Part shown: piece by piece, positions 63,620 through 64,000 of the stretch | Layout: each line of letters opens with the position of its first letter | Numbering within the stretch: position 1 is the stretch's first letter | NCBI RefSeq assembly: GCF_050268245.1 | Contig: NZ_JBNNGK010000005.1 | Location: 62,001 to 126,000, forward strand | Length of the DNA: 64,000 bases | Origin: JBNNGK01 sp050268245 | GTDB lineage: Bacteria > Pseudomonadota > Gammaproteobacteria > Enterobacterales > Enterobacteriaceae | Reading direction: 5' to 3' | Notes under the pieces: generated by a model | The model's input: only the letters and a program-made list of their open reading frames with translations | Databases searched by the model: none | Told to the model about the DNA's origin: nothing | Made by a program: the position numbers and the translations under genes

Positions 63620-64000
63620 ATGAACAAACATTGCTATCGCATTATTTTCAGCCGTACTCAAGGTGAGTTGCGGGTGGTATCAGAGCTGGCGCGCAGCTGT
63701 AGCACCATGCCGGGGCAGAGCCGTGGCACGGGTGGCGCTCGCCTGTGGGTGACGGTACGCCGCGCCGTCTGGTTTATTGGGCTGGCATTATTCACGGAAC
63801 CGGTGCTAGCGAATGGTATCGTTGCCGACGGGCAGGCGGGCGCCGCTCATCGCCCGGAGGTTATCGCCACCCAGAACGGTTTGCCGCAGGTCAACATTAC
63901 TGCGCCGAATCAGGCTGGTTTATCGCATAACAAATATCAGCAGTTTGATGTGGGTAAGCAAGGCGCGATCCTCAACAACTCCGCGGGGATGACCTCGACA
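63620..64000 (+). CDS. TpsA exoprotein (haemagglutinin/CdiA-type), N-terminal part; runs off window
   Basis: The reading frame is open from ATG 63620 to the window end (127 codons). It shows an extended signal peptide region starting MNKHCYRIIFSRTQGELRVVSEL, a hydrophobic core (VWFIGLALFTEPVLA) and the beginning of the TPS domain: VNITAPNQAGLSHNKYQQFDV and ILNNSAGM. These motifs are typical of FhaB, ShlA, HecA and CdiA. The toxin or adhesin part and any immunity gene lie beyond the window. Confidence 0.9.
   Translation, partial: MNKHCYRIIFSRTQGELRVVSELARSCSTMPGQSRGTGGARLWVTVRRAVWFIGLALFTEPVLANGIVADGQAGAAHRPEVIATQNGLPQVNITAPNQAGLSHNKYQQFDVGKQGAILNNSAGMTST

Overview
The window is an ordinary chromosomal stretch of a gamma-proteobacterium of the order Enterobacterales. 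Gene order follows the E. coli K-12 backbone from ppsA to the rsx operon almost gene for gene, while the proteins are clearly diverged from those of E. coli. Three things point to a Yersiniaceae relative, perhaps Serratia-like: the dispersed palindromic repeats, the TpsB/TpsA pair at the right edge, and the extra local genes. That assignment is inference from memory of families; no search was run.

Layout. 1-7.2 kb: the 3' end of ppsA, the sRNA gene rprA with a readable RcsB box and promoter, ydiK, ydiJ-menI, and a small unknown gene behind a perfect Fur box. 7.2-13.5 kb: the sufABCDSE Fe-S assembly operon, also behind a perfect Fur palindrome. 13.8-17.6 kb: ldtE, lpp, pykF (with a Cra-like operator) and a small cupin gene. 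17.75-18.1 kb: three tandem tRNA-Val(GAC) genes with their promoter. 18.2-26.2 kb: mdtK, ribC, an I78-type lipoprotein, cfa, punC/punR, purR and the 29-codon gene ynhF. 26.3-35.8 kb: sodB, mepH, grxD, the nemR-nemA-gloA-rnt group with two NemR boxes, an SDR/LysR divergent pair, a DUF1289 gene, ydhF and sodC. 35.8-42.0 kb: the ydhIJK efflux operon divergent from slyA (which has a near-perfect SlyA operator), slyB, anmK and mliC. 42.1-51.8 kb: pdxH, tyrS, pdxY, gstA, a DapA paralogue, two small unknown genes, a benE-type transporter divergent from an XRE-cupin regulator, and dtpA. 52.4-61.0 kb: nth and the rsx electron-transport operon plus ydgK. 61.0-64.0 kb: tandem intergenic repeats, an AT-rich stretch, then a two-partner secretion locus cut by the window edge.

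How the genes work together. Much of the window deals with redox and iron stress: SufA-E, SodB, SodC, GrxD, NemR/NemA/GloA and the Rsx complex that re-reduces SoxR. A second theme is the cell envelope: Lpp, LdtE, MepH, AnmK, MliC, SlyB and Cfa. Vitamin B6, riboflavin and purine control genes (pdxH/pdxY, ribC, purR/punR/punC) make up the rest.

Points most worth a second look: a Rob/SoxS-type regulator gene inserted on the opposite strand between rsxC and rsxD; the start of a TpsB-TpsA (haemagglutinin or CDI-type) locus in an AT-rich, repeat-flanked setting; the unknown Fur-boxed gene next to suf; a terminator-like hairpin in the ribC leader; and the paired operators between benE and its divergent regulator. 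No phage, complete insertion sequence or CRISPR array was seen.
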